The notes below the pieces were generated by a model. It did no database searches. It was not told the DNA's origin and saw nothing but the letters and a program-made list of their open reading frames with translations. Made by a program: the position numbers and the translations under genes. A stretch of DNA of 14,172 nt from Gammaproteobacteria bacterium (lineage in GTDB: Bacteria > Pseudomonadota > Gammaproteobacteria > Thiohalomonadales > Thiohalomonadaceae), in contig JADFYS010000019.1 in NCBI GenBank assembly GCA_015232955.1, positions 1 to 14,172 of the forward strand. The letters run 5' to 3'. Below are positions 4,832-13,159 of this stretch, piece after piece. The stretch's first letter is position 1. Each line of letters opens with the position of its first letter.

Positions 4832-7153
4832 TCAACCGTCGCCCTCCTCCTCGGTATCTCCCCCCTCCGGGGTAAAGGGGATGGCATAACTGCACTCTTT
4901 CTGCGGACAGACCTTCTCGGTCCCCCTCCGTTTGGTGGTCTTAATCGAGAGGATCGGCCAACTGCACTCAGGGCACGCCTCGGCAACCGGTTCATCCCAC
5001 AGCGCATAGTCGCATTTGGGGTAGGTGCTGCAAGAGAAGAAGATCTTCCCCCGTCTGGATTTGCGGCGAAGGATACTTCCCTGACTGCACTTGGGACAGG
5101 AGACCCCGGTGTCGAGCGGCTGCTCGATCGACTCGATAAACTTGCATGACGGATATGCAGAACAGCCGATAAACTTACCGTAGCGCCCTTCACGAATATA
5201 GAGCGGCGCCTGACACTGGGGGCAGCTTCGCCCCTCCACCACCTCGGGTTCGCTTTTTTTATCGCTGTCACCATCGAGGTTACGGGTGTAACTACAGTCG
5301 GGATAACCGGTGCAGGCGACAAATCGCCCCCGTTTCCCCAGTTTGGTCACCAGCGGTTTGCCACACTCCGGACAGCTCTCGTCCATCGCCTCTTCGGTCA
5401 CCTCTTTGCGCGAGACGCTCTCCTCCTTTTCGGTCACCAGAGATTTGAAAGGGCGCCAGAACTTCTCCAGCAGCGGCAGCCACTCCTCCTCACCCCGCGA
5501 CACCGCATCAAGCTGATCTTCAAGATTGGCGGTAAAGTCATAATCGACATAACGGTTAAAGTGGGCGGTGAGGAATTTATTGACCACCCTGCCAACATCG
5601 GTGGGGATGAAGCGGCGCTTATCCATCTCGACATACTCCCGCTGCTGCAGGGTGGAGATGATACTGGCGTAGGTAGAAGGGCGACCGATACCGAACTCCT
5701 CCAGCGTCTTCACCAGACTCGCTTCGGAAAAACGGGGGGGTGGCTCGGTAAAGTGCTGCTCCGGCAGGAGCTGGATCAGCTCCACCCGCTCTCCCTGATG
5801 GAGGGGGGGGAGAAGGCCGCTATTCTCCTGATCGCTGTCGCTCTTTTTCTGATCACTCCCCTCCTGATAGAGGGCCATAAAGCCGGGATCCACTATCACC
5901 GAACCGGAAGCGCGAAAGAGATCGCCCTCTGCCGCAGCGAGATCTACCGCCACGGTATCGAGAGTGGCGTGGATCATCTGGCTCGCCAGACTCCTTTTCC
6001 AGATCAGCTCATAGAGGCGAAACTGATCTTTACTCAAATGGTCCTGAAGCGAGTTTGGGGGGCGAAAGGCGGAGGTGGTGCGGATCGCCTCGTGCGCCTC
6101 TTGCGCATTTTTCGATTTGGTCTTGAAGATGCGGGGGGCCTTCGGCAGATTGTTATCGCCAAAATGTTGCCCGACATAGCGGCGGATCTCCTCTAATGCC
6201 TCATCGGAAAGGGTGACCGAATCGGTACGCATATAGGTGATGAGGCCGGTGGTCTCGCCGCCTATATCGATCCCCTCGTAGAGCTGCTGCGCGGTGCGCA
6301 TGGTGCGTTGCGAGTTAAACCCCAGTTTTCGTGACGCCTCCTGCTGCAGGGTCGAAGTGGTGAATGGGGGGGCAGGGTTCCGTTTTTTGCTCTTCTTCTC
6401 CACCTTAACCACGGTGAGTCGCCCTTCCGCCTCGCGCAGGATCCGCGCTTCAACCCGGTGCGCCTCTTCACCATCGCCAATGGCAAATTTATCCAGTTTT
6501 TTTCCGTCAAGATGGGAGAGGCGGGCAGAGAAATTCTCTCCGCGGGTGGTCACTTCCGCCTCAAGGGTCCAGTACTCCTGCGCCTGAAAGCGTTCGATCG
6601 CCTCTTCCCGTTCGACAATCATTCGCAGCGCCGGTGACTGCACCCGTCCTGCCGAAAGACCGCGTCGAATCTTTTTCCAGAGCAGGGGGGAGAGGTTAAA
6701 ACCGACAAGATAGTCCAGCGCACGCCGCGCCTGCTGGGCGTTGACCAGTTCGGTGGAGATCTGGCGCGGATGTTCTACCGCCTCGCGGATCGCCTTTTTC
6801 GTCACCTCATGAAAGACGACACGACCCACCTCTTTCTCCTTCATTAACCCCCGTTTTTTCTTAAGGATCTCCAACAGATGCCACGAGATCGCTTCCCCTT
6901 CGCGATCGGGGTCAGTTGCCAGCAGAAGGCGGTCCGCCTTGCGCAGCGATTTGACGATGGCATCGACATGTTTGCTATTGCGCTCAATCAGCTGATAGCG
7001 CATCTCAAAGTTATGTTCTGTATCGACCGCCCCCTCTTTGGGGAGCAGGTCACGGACATGGCCATAGGAGGCGAGCACCTCATAGTCGTTACCGAGATAA
7101 CGCTTAATCGTCTTCGCTTTGGCCGGAGATTCTACTATTACCAGTGATATCAT
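4832..7153 (-). CDS. topA: DNA topoisomerase I (type IA)
   Basis: TopA relaxes negative supercoils by breaking one strand through a 5'-phosphotyrosine. The 773-residue protein starts at ATG 7151-7153, right at the Toprim domain: VIVESPAKAKTI (5-16) and the metal-binding ATDPDREGEAISWHL (79-93). The breakage-reunion core carries LSAGRVQSPALR (166-177) and the active-site tyrosine Y307 in GLITYMRTDS, then the EFGIGRPSTYASII motif (486-499). A short charged insert lies at about 431-446. Four Cys4 zinc ribbons follow: 594-620, 644-670, 686-714 and 727-754. The tail is acidic. All catalytic residues are present and the gene looks intact. The ribosome binding site is weak. In E. coli the equivalent place in the smf-smg-tsaC neighbourhood holds yrdD, which encodes only topA-like zinc fingers. 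Confidence 0.98.
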   Translation of the reverse strand: MISLVIVESPAKAKTIKRYLGNDYEVLASYGHVRDLLPKEGAVDTEHNFEMRYQLIERNSKHVDAIVKSLRKADRLLLATDPDREGEAISWHLLEILKKKRGLMKEKEVGRVVFHEVTKKAIREAVEHPRQISTELVNAQQARRALDYLVGFNLSPLLWKKIRRGLSAGRVQSPALRMIVEREEAIERFQAQEYWTLEAEVTTRGENFSARLSHLDGKKLDKFAIGDGEEAHRVEARILREAEGRLTVVKVEKKSKKRNPAPPFTTSTLQQEASRKLGFNSQRTMRTAQQLYEGIDIGGETTGLITYMRTDSVTLSDEALEEIRRYVGQHFGDNNLPKAPRIFKTKSKNAQEAHEAIRTTSAFRPPNSLQDHLSKDQFRLYELIWKRSLASQMIHATLDTVAVDLAAAEGDLFRASGSVIVDPGFMALYQEGSDQKKSDSDQENSGLLPPLHQGERVELIQLLPEQHFTEPPPRFSEASLVKTLEEFGIGRPSTYASIISTLQQREYVEMDKRRFIPTDVGRVVNKFLTAHFNRYVDYDFTANLEDQLDAVSRGEEEWLPLLEKFWRPFKSLVTEKEESVSRKEVTEEAMDESCPECGKPLVTKLGKRGRFVACTGYPDCSYTRNLDGDSDKKSEPEVVEGRSCPQCQAPLYIREGRYGKFIGCSAYPSCKFIESIEQPLDTGVSCPKCSQGSILRRKSRRGKIFFSCSTYPKCDYALWDEPVAEACPECSWPILSIKTTKRRGTEKVCPQKECSYAIPFTPEGGDTEEEGDG

Positions 7154-7210
7154 TACGCTAGGGTGATTTTTTGGGGAGTTGGATAAAAATGGGTTGGGGA
7201 TAGAGCGCAG

Positions 7211-7711
7211 TTAGTGGAGACTGACCGTCTCCTCGTCCATCACAATATCCTCCATCCAGATCGCTGAGGCCTCGTGCCCCGGCTGATTGAAGAGCACCAT
7301 CAGAATGACCCACTTCAGCTGCTGGAGATCGACCTCTTCTCCGCCCAGGGCGAGAATACGGTCGATCACCTTCTCGCGGCTATTATGGCCAAGGACCCCC
7401 ATCTGCTCAAGGAAGAGGAGAAATCCACGACTCTCGGCTCCTAGAACCTCCAGCTCTTCATCGCTATAGTGGCGAAAAGAGGTCACGGCGGCCCCCTCCT
7501 TCTCATTGAGATTGGTTGGGGGCGGATTCTCCAGCCCCTCGAGCCAGGTGAAGGCGCTGTCAATCTCATCCTCTGAAAATCCCGCCGTTATCAGCTCTTG
7601 ATGAAGCTGTTCAATATCGGTCTCTTTCATCTCCTCATCCACCTCATCGTGAATATAATTTTCAAAGAGATAGAGCAGAATATCAAACACATCTATTTTG
7701 ACTTTTTTCAC
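7211..7711 (-). CDS. smg: Smg family protein (DUF494)
   Basis: The 166-residue soluble, acidic protein matches the Smg family in its N-terminal FDILLYLFENYI segment, the central SFRHYSDEELEVL stretch, the following LLFLEQMGVL and its length. The biochemical function of the family is not established. The start is GTG 7709-7711, and its last two bases begin the dprA TGA stop (four-base GTGA overlap), so translation is probably coupled to dprA. topA begins 57 bases downstream. The dprA-smg order is conserved in many gammaproteobacteria. Confidence 0.93.
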   Translation of the reverse strand: MKKVKIDVFDILLYLFENYIHDEVDEEMKETDIEQLHQELITAGFSEDEIDSAFTWLEGLENPPPTNLNEKEGAAVTSFRHYSDEELEVLGAESRGFLLFLEQMGVLGHNSREKVIDRILALGGEEVDLQQLKWVILMVLFNQPGHEASAIWMEDIVMDEETVSLH

Positions 7712-8868
7712 TTTCTTTCGCTTTCCCTACTGAGTTTTGTACGGAGATATCCCCCGGCCACCAGACGGATATGGCCCTGCAGCTCGAGAGGTAACAGCAT
7801 GGAGGAAACTTGCGCCGAGGTCAATCCGCTTCTGGCAATGATGGTGTCCACCGAAGTGACCTCGTCCCCCACTGCTGCCACTAGCCGCGCCTCTTCGGCG
7901 GGCAGGGCACTCCCCTGTTGTGCCGGCGCGGTGCTGTGCGCTATCGCCATCTCCTGCTGTAACAGCTGCGCCAGCTGCGGCGCCAGATCCTGCAGGATAT
8001 CGCTGGCATTTTCCACCAGTTTTGCCCCCTGTCGCAGTAGAAGATGGCAACCCCGGGCCTGCGGGTTGCGCACCGAACCCGGCACGGCAAAGACCTCTCG
8101 CCCCTGATCGAGGGCGCTACGGGCGGTGATGAGCGAACCGCTCTTCAGGGTCGCCTCCACCACCACCGTTCCCAGTGTCAGGCCGCTGATGATCCGGTTG
8201 CGGCGGGGAAAGTTGCCGCGATGGGGGGCGGTCCCGACGCAGAACTCACTCAGAATTGCCCCCCCCGCGGCAACAATCTGCTGCGCCAGAGGGAGATGAG
8301 AGGCGGGATAGATGCGATCAACTCCAGTGCCGAGAACCGCATAGGTGACCCCCCGACCCGCTCCCGTTGCCGCCAAGGCCCCACGATGACCCGCACTATC
8401 GATCCCCAGGGCGAGACCACTGGTGACGGTCACCCCCGCCTCTGCCAGGGCGTGGGCGATCTCAAACGCAATCTCCTCTCCGGTGAAGGTGGGGTTGCGA
8501 CTACCGATGATCGCCAGCTGCGGTGCCGCCAACTGCTCTGGATCTCCGGTAAGATAGAGCAGGAGCGGAGGATCGCCAATCTCTGCCAACGCCGATGGGT
8601 AGCGCCGATCATCACGGCTAAGAAGATGGTTCTCCGGCTGCTGCAGCCAAGCGAGATCGCGCTCTATCCCCGCCCGATCCGGCGCCTTGAGACCGGTGCG
8701 AATCGCTGCCGACAGGGCGCTATCTTCACTGCCGGCGCGAATCGCCTCTGCCGCAGAGCCGTAGTGGTGAATCAGGCGATTCGCCCCGCGCACCCCCAGA
8801 CCAGAGGTGTGGAGCAGTGTCAGCCAGGGGAGAAGCTGCGCCTCCCCACCACTATCCGCCACCAACAA
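7708..8868 (-). CDS. dprA: DNA-processing protein DprA (Smf)
   Basis: DprA binds incoming single-stranded DNA in natural transformation and loads RecA. The 386-residue protein has an N-terminal SAM-like region (about 12-70) and a Rossmann-like DprA core (about 80-290). The core carries AIIGSRNPTFTG (119-130), TSGLALGIDSAGHRGAL (149-165), VLGTGVDRIYPASH (178-191), GNFPRRNRIISGL (218-230) and KSGSLITARSALDQGREVFAVPG (242-264), read here as consecutive blocks. A C-terminal winged-helix (DML1-like) domain lies at about 325-378. The start is tentative: TTG 8866-8868, 12 bases after the tsaP stop, has no clear ribosome binding site, and GTG 8860-8862 is an alternative. The gene overlaps smg by four bases. 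It is intact, but the protein is also widespread in bacteria not known to be competent. Confidence 0.95.
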   Translation of the reverse strand: MLVADSGGEAQLLPWLTLLHTSGLGVRGANRLIHHYGSAAEAIRAGSEDSALSAAIRTGLKAPDRAGIERDLAWLQQPENHLLSRDDRRYPSALAEIGDPPLLLYLTGDPEQLAAPQLAIIGSRNPTFTGEEIAFEIAHALAEAGVTVTSGLALGIDSAGHRGALAATGAGRGVTYAVLGTGVDRIYPASHLPLAQQIVAAGGAILSEFCVGTAPHRGNFPRRNRIISGLTLGTVVVEATLKSGSLITARSALDQGREVFAVPGSVRNPQARGCHLLLRQGAKLVENASDILQDLAPQLAQLLQQEMAIAHSTAPAQQGSALPAEEARLVAAVGDEVTSVDTIIARSGLTSAQVSSMLLPLELQGHIRLVAGGYLRTKLSRESERK

Positions 8869-8880
8869 GATCGATCTGAC

Positions 8881-10035
8881 TCAGGGATGAGTGACGCGAT
8901 CACCCAATCGAATCTCTTGGGTGGCACTCATCACCAGGGCGTAACTCATCCGCTCATAGACGGCAAAGACCAGAAGAAGCGCGGTACGCTCATCGGGGAG
9001 GCGGACCTCCTCGTCACGCAGGGGATCGTTCACCAGATCGCCGCTGCGAAAGGCTCCATAGACGGTACCGACATCGATGCCGTCATCCTCTCCCAGATTG
9101 AGGACGACAATATCGTACTGACCGATATTCGCCACCCCTCTTAGCGTCGCCAGCACCACCCCCTCACTCTCGTCATCGGCAAGATGAGGGTAGATATCTC
9201 CGAAAATCATCGGTCTCTTCCTCACCAGCCGATCTCCCACTCCGGTCTCACGCAGCGAGCGGGTGATCTCCATCACCGCCGGATCCCCGGGCTGACGCAG
9301 TGTCGCCTCCGCCACCACCATCATCTCGTAACCAAGAATATCCTCTTCATTATCGGGATTTTGATACGCGCGTGACGAATGGACCACGGTGAGCTTCACC
9401 CCCCCCTTCTCCTCTTCGAGATCACGAACATAGATGCGGTCACCGACACCACTGGCGATACGGTTGTGGCTTGCGGAGATGATATAGGGGCTGCTGTCGA
9501 GGAGATCCTGATCGACCACCGTCACCTGCGCAAGAAAGGGGCGAATCCGATCCATGGGGATGGTGGGGATCGCATTGGCAATGGGGGTCTTATGGATGGT
9601 GGGGCTGAGCTTTTTGACCCCCGCGGCAACCGCGGCGGTACGATTAAGCGCCAGTGTCGGGACGCCATCAATAAAATGGAGCGAAAGGCGATCCCCGGGA
9701 TAGATGAGGTGGGGGTTCTCCACTTGCGGATTCTTCTGCCACAGCTCTGGCCAGCGCCACGGATCGCGGAGGAAGAGGGCAGAGATATCCCACAGGGTAT
9801 CTCCCCGAACCACCGTGTAGCTGGAAGGGTAGTCGGGACGCATCACCTCGGCTACCGTTGCGGGGGCTGCAGCGACCATCACCTCTGCCTCCTGCGGCTG
9901 CGTATCGGTCAGCGTCATGGAGTGGGATGGTGGTACAATCTGCGTTGAGCGGGGGGGTCCCCCCGCACTACAACCAACAGCAACCACAACAGCGGCAGCT
10001 AAAGGCAGAAAGAGGGTTCTGTTGAAATTTTTCAT
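8881..10035 (-). CDS. tsaP: LysM peptidoglycan-binding lipoprotein, TsaP-like (type IV pilus secretin-associated)
   Basis: The 384-residue exported protein has a hydrophobic signal segment (about 7-21) ending in VAVGC, a near-canonical lipobox with C22 as lipidation site. A low-complexity linker follows, then one LysM domain (about 72-119: SYTVVRGDTLWDIS to IYPGDRLSL) that should bind peptidoglycan. The remaining 260 residues form a beta-rich C-terminal region that includes GDRIYVRDLEE and GDIYPHLADD. This layout and the position directly before dprA match the family of P. aeruginosa PA0020, a TsaP homologue; TsaP anchors the type IV pilus secretin in other bacteria. The pilus role is inferred from family only, since no pil genes are in the window. 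The start is ATG 10033-10035. A candidate promoter lies at 10082-10109. Confidence 0.9.
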   Translation of the reverse strand: MKNFNRTLFLPLAAAVVVAVGCSAGGPPRSTQIVPPSHSMTLTDTQPQEAEVMVAAAPATVAEVMRPDYPSSYTVVRGDTLWDISALFLRDPWRWPELWQKNPQVENPHLIYPGDRLSLHFIDGVPTLALNRTAAVAAGVKKLSPTIHKTPIANAIPTIPMDRIRPFLAQVTVVDQDLLDSSPYIISASHNRIASGVGDRIYVRDLEEEKGGVKLTVVHSSRAYQNPDNEEDILGYEMMVVAEATLRQPGDPAVMEITRSLRETGVGDRLVRKRPMIFGDIYPHLADDESEGVVLATLRGVANIGQYDIVVLNLGEDDGIDVGTVYGAFRSGDLVNDPLRDEEVRLPDERTALLLVFAVYERMSYALVMSATQEIRLGDRVTHP

Positions 10036-10081
10036 AGTTTCCGTGCCACTGACAGTTGAGAGTAGGATGAGTGTTGTTCTG

Positions 10082-10109
10082 ATTGTACCTGTAACAACGG
10101 GAGAAGCAA
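10082..10109 (-). promoter_or_regulatory. Candidate sigma-70 promoter for the tsaP-dprA-smg-topA block
   Basis: On the minus strand, TTGCTT (10104-10109) and TACAAT (10082-10087) are separated by 16 bases. The -10 box matches the consensus at five of six positions and the -35 box only in its TTG core. Transcription would begin about 40 bases before the tsaP start. It is the best candidate in this divergent gap; I saw no equally good plus-strand promoter for the ABC operon. Confidence 0.4.
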
Positions 10110-10110
10110 A

Positions 10111-11049
10111 ATCCCCGCAATAACCACGCCGCTGCTTCAGAGCGTCGACCTCTGCCGCCGCTTCGGTCCTGTAGAGGCGGTCAAGGGGATCTCTCTCTCA
10201 CTCCGGCGGGGAGAGGTGGTCGGTTTTCTCGGTGCCAACGGTGCCGGTAAGTCCACCACCATGCGCCTCATTAGTGGCAATCTCGCCCCCAGCCACGGCA
10301 GCGTCACCATTCACGGTTATGACCTGATCCAGCAGCCGCAGCAGGCGCGAGCCTCCCTCGGCTACCTCCCCGAACATCCGCCACTCTACCCCCATCTGAC
10401 CCTGGAGGAGCAGCTCGACTACAGTGGCCGTCTCCACCATCTGCGCGGCAAGGCGCTACACCACGCCATTGAACGGGTAGTAGAACAGTGTGACCTTCAG
10501 CAGGTGAGACAACGGCTGATCAGCCAACTCTCCCGTGGCTATCAGCAGCGGGTCGGGATCGCCCAGGCGATCCTCCACCAGCCACAGCTTATCATCCTCG
10601 ATGAGCCGACAGTGGGCCTGGATCCGGGACAGATCCGCGGTATTCGCCAACTCATTCGTGAACTGGGCGAATCGGCCGCCGTTCTCCTCTCGACCCACAT
10701 CCTCTCTGAGGTTGAGGCGGTCTGTGATCGGGTGGAGATCATCGATCACGGTCGGCAGATCCTGAGCGAGACGGTGGGTGATATCGCCTCCCGCCTCCAC
10801 CGCCAGAGCCTCCTGGTCACCTTCACCACCCCCCCCTCTGCCGAGCAGCTTCAGGCTATTCCGGCAGTGGATAAGGTCGAGACGATTGCTGAAGGGCGCT
10901 TTCGCCTTCACCACCCCAGGGGAGAGAGTCCGGCTACCGCTATCGTGGAGCGGGCGGTAGCGCAACAATGGGGGCTAACCGCCCTCATCCCCGAAGAGCA
11001 GAGTCTCGAGAGCCTCTTTCTTCGGCTGACTTCAGAGATAAATTCGTGA
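10111..11049 (+). CDS. ABC transporter ATP-binding protein (GldA / ABC-2 exporter type)
   Basis: This nucleotide-binding subunit powers the exporter encoded downstream. From the start chosen here (312 residues) it shows Walker A GANGAGKST (41-49), GYLPEHPPLYPH (84-95, the GldA-type version of the Q-loop), signature LSRGY (140-144), Walker B LIILDEP (160-166) and the switch histidine H196 in STHILSEVEAVCDRV. The reading frame is open and family-like from about 10132 (LLQSVDLCRRFGPVEAVKGISLSL), but there is no ATG, GTG or TTG between the stop at 10063 and GTG 10216, which lies only five residues before Walker A. I chose ATC 10111 because GGGAG (10099-10103) sits seven bases upstream; ATA 10120 and CTG 10132 are alternatives. 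The stop overlaps the permease start (GTGA). Confidence 0.9.
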   Translation: MPAITTPLLQSVDLCRRFGPVEAVKGISLSLRRGEVVGFLGANGAGKSTTMRLISGNLAPSHGSVTIHGYDLIQQPQQARASLGYLPEHPPLYPHLTLEEQLDYSGRLHHLRGKALHHAIERVVEQCDLQQVRQRLISQLSRGYQQRVGIAQAILHQPQLIILDEPTVGLDPGQIRGIRQLIRELGESAAVLLSTHILSEVEAVCDRVEIIDHGRQILSETVGDIASRLHRQSLLVTFTTPPSAEQLQAIPAVDKVETIAEGRFRLHHPRGESPATAIVERAVAQQWGLTALIPEEQSLESLFLRLTSEINS

Positions 11050-11804
11050 TCTTCACCATCGCCTGGCGTGAACTGCGCAACCTCTTCCTCACCCCGCTCG
11101 CCTGGACCCTGCTCGCCCTCGCCACCCTCATCCTCGGCTACCTCTTTCTGTCACAGGTCGATCTCTTTGTCGCCTATCAACCACAGTTGGCGAACCTCGC
11201 CACCCCCCCCGGCGTGACCGAGGTGATCGTCTCCCCTCTCTACGCCAATGGCGCCACCATCATTATGCTCATGACGCCACTACTGACCATGCGCCTGCTA
11301 AGTGAGGAGCGGAGCCTGAAGACGCTGCCGCTACTCATCTCTGCCCCCATCACCGCCACCCAGATTGTCCTCGGTAAATATCTCGGAGTGCTCGCCTTTC
11401 TCTCGATTCTTATTGCACTCATGACCACCATGCCCCTCGCCATCTCGCTCCTCACCCCCCTCGACACCGGTCTGCTTCTAAGCTGCGTCTGCGGTCTGCT
11501 CCTCTTCTCTGCTGCCCTCGCTGCTGCAGGGCTTTTCCTCTCTGCCCTTGCACCGCAACCGGCCGTTGCCGCCATCTCGACCCTCGGCCTGATACTCCTG
11601 TTGTGGATTATCGACCTTGCCGGCAACGGTATTGAGAGCGGTACCGCGGCTGCGGTGATCCGTTATCTCTCACTCCAGCACCACCTCTCACCGCTGCTTC
11701 AGGGCCATCCGGGGAGTGAGAATATCCTCTTCTATCTCCTCTTTAGTGCTCTCTTTATCTTCCTCTCTTGCCGCCACCTTGACCATGAACGCTGGCAAGG
11801 ATAG
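11046..11804 (+). CDS. ABC-2 type transporter permease (GldF-like)
   Basis: The protein is 252 residues from GTG 11046, which overlaps the ATPase stop TGA (11047-11049) by three bases. The N-terminus FTIAWRELRNLFLTPLAW is the amphipathic entry helix typical of this family, followed by about six hydrophobic segments. The loop LLTMRLLSEERSLKTLPLLISAPIT matches the ABC-2/GldF permease motif at its cytoplasmic coupling region. It should form the membrane channel with the upstream ATPase. The substrate is unknown. Starting earlier at 10968 would add 26 charged, non-family residues and overlap the ATPase by 82 bases, so it was not used. The 3' end overlaps the next gene by 20 bases. Confidence 0.92.
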   Translation: MIFTIAWRELRNLFLTPLAWTLLALATLILGYLFLSQVDLFVAYQPQLANLATPPGVTEVIVSPLYANGATIIMLMTPLLTMRLLSEERSLKTLPLLISAPITATQIVLGKYLGVLAFLSILIALMTTMPLAISLLTPLDTGLLLSCVCGLLLFSAALAAAGLFLSALAPQPAVAAISTLGLILLLWIIDLAGNGIESGTAAAVIRYLSLQHHLSPLLQGHPGSENILFYLLFSALFIFLSCRHLDHERWQG

Positions 11805-13155
11805 CGTCATTAGCCTACACCAGCGGCGGCTCCACTCCCGCTCGCTCTTGCTGCTGGTGGTGGTGATGACGCTGCTGCTCGCTCTGCTGAGTCACCTCTA
11901 CCCGTTTCACCTCGATCTCACTGCCACCGGTCGCCACACCCTCTCCCCCGCCACCCTCGAGACGCTGAAGCTACTCCAACAGCCGGTGACCATTGACGCC
12001 TATATCCGCGACAACCACGGTCACCCGCTGCGCCAGAGGATAACGGCACTCATCGGCCGTTACCAGCAACAGACCCCCGATCTGAGCCTCCACTTTGTCG
12101 ATATCGACCGCGAACCGCAGCGGGTGAGGGCAGAGTCGATTACCCGCGAGGGTGAGCTGGTCATCCGTTATGGTCAACGCAAGGAGAATCTCTCCACGAT
12201 TGGTGAGCAAGCACTCACCAACGCCCTGCAGCGGCTGCTGCGCACCACGGAGCGGCAGGTGATCTTTATCAGCGGTCACGGTGAACGCAGCCCCCGGCGT
12301 GAGGCGAACCACGATCTCTCACTCTGGGCTGAAGGCCTCAAAGAGAAGGGGCTTCGCATCGAGGAGATCCAGCCGGCCACCACCCCTGCATTTCCTGCTG
12401 AAACGGCTGCGGTCGTCCTCGCCTCGCCCCGTATCGCCCTCCTCGGAGGGGAGGTGGCGCTACTGCAACACCATATTGGACAGGGGGGGAACCTCCTCTG
12501 GCTCCACGATCCCGATGACCCGATCCCGCTCCTGCCGCTGCAGCAGCTGCTGGGGATCCGTTTTCATCCGGGGACTCTGGTCGATCCCGCTACCCAACAG
12601 GTGGGGATCGACCATCCGGCGATGATCCTCGTCAACCACTACCCCAACCACCCCCTGAGCCGCGATTTTGGTGCCATCACCCTCTTCCCTTTTGCCCACC
12701 CCCTCAGTTACGACCCTCAACCCTCATGGCAGGTGACCCCGCTTCTGCAGAGCCAACCCCAGAGCTGGGCCGAGCGGGGACCGCTGCAGGGGACGATCCA
12801 GCTTGACGATGGTGAAGAGCGCGGCCCACTCCCCTTCGCCCTCATCCTCGAACGCCAGTTGGAGAGGGAGGAGGGTAGAGCACTCCAGCAGCGGGTGGTG
12901 GTGGTTGCAGATGGCGACTTTCTCAGTAACGCCTACCTCGGCAACGGCGCCAACCGTGAACTGGGGGATCGCATCCTCCACTGGCTCGCCCGCGATGACC
13001 ACTTTATCGCTATCCCTCCGCGCACCGCCGGCGATACCACACTCCGGCTAACACCGCGCTCTGCCACCCTCCTCGGTTTCGGCTTTCTCATCCTTCTCCC
13101 CGGGGGGCTGCTCACCGCCGGCCTCATCCTCTGGTTCCGTCGTCGCAGAAGGTAA
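11785..13155 (+). CDS. GldG-like ABC transporter auxiliary protein (ABC_transp_aux family)
   Basis: The protein is 456 residues from ATG 11785, inside the permease 3' end. One membrane helix lies at about 20-40 and another at about 428-448, just before a basic RRRRR end. The long region between them should therefore lie in the periplasm. It begins with LDLTATGRHTLSPATLETL and VTIDAYIRD, the usual GldG/auxiliary domain opening, then VIFISGHGERSP and GGNLLWLHDPDDP, with VVVVADGDFLSNAYLGNGANREL near the end. Such proteins accompany GldA/GldF exporters. In Bacteroidetes they are tied to gliding motility, but homologues occur widely in non-gliding bacteria, so motility is not implied. A start at 11716 was rejected because it adds a serine-rich stretch read from permease sequence. 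Confidence 0.92.
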   Translation: MNAGKDSVISLHQRRLHSRSLLLLVVVMTLLLALLSHLYPFHLDLTATGRHTLSPATLETLKLLQQPVTIDAYIRDNHGHPLRQRITALIGRYQQQTPDLSLHFVDIDREPQRVRAESITREGELVIRYGQRKENLSTIGEQALTNALQRLLRTTERQVIFISGHGERSPRREANHDLSLWAEGLKEKGLRIEEIQPATTPAFPAETAAVVLASPRIALLGGEVALLQHHIGQGGNLLWLHDPDDPIPLLPLQQLLGIRFHPGTLVDPATQQVGIDHPAMILVNHYPNHPLSRDFGAITLFPFAHPLSYDPQPSWQVTPLLQSQPQSWAERGPLQGTIQLDDGEERGPLPFALILERQLEREEGRALQQRVVVVADGDFLSNAYLGNGANRELGDRILHWLARDDHFIAIPPRTAGDTTLRLTPRSATLLGFGFLILLPGGLLTAGLILWFRRRRR

Positions 13156-13159
13156 CCTC

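Noticed and set aside
5561..6196. Plus-strand reading frame inside topA as a gene
   Set aside because: It lies wholly antisense to the conserved TopA core and has no family features.
8044..9144. Long plus-strand reading frame opposite dprA and tsaP as a separate gene
   Set aside because: It is antisense to two well-supported genes, spans the junction between them and shows no recognisable domain; long antisense frames are common in GC-rich coding sequence.
10056..10085. Plus-strand sigma-70 promoter (TTGAGA with TGATTG) for the ABC operon
   Set aside because: The -10 match is poor at any spacing of 16-18 bases, so it was not listed.
10968..11045. Earlier start for the ABC permease
   Set aside because: It adds charged residues unlike the family and a long overlap; GTG 11046 overlaps the ATPase stop in the usual coupled way.
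11716..11784. Earlier start for the GldG-like protein
   Set aside because: It adds a serine-rich stretch read from permease codons; ATG 11785 gives a normal short cytoplasmic N-terminus before the membrane helix.
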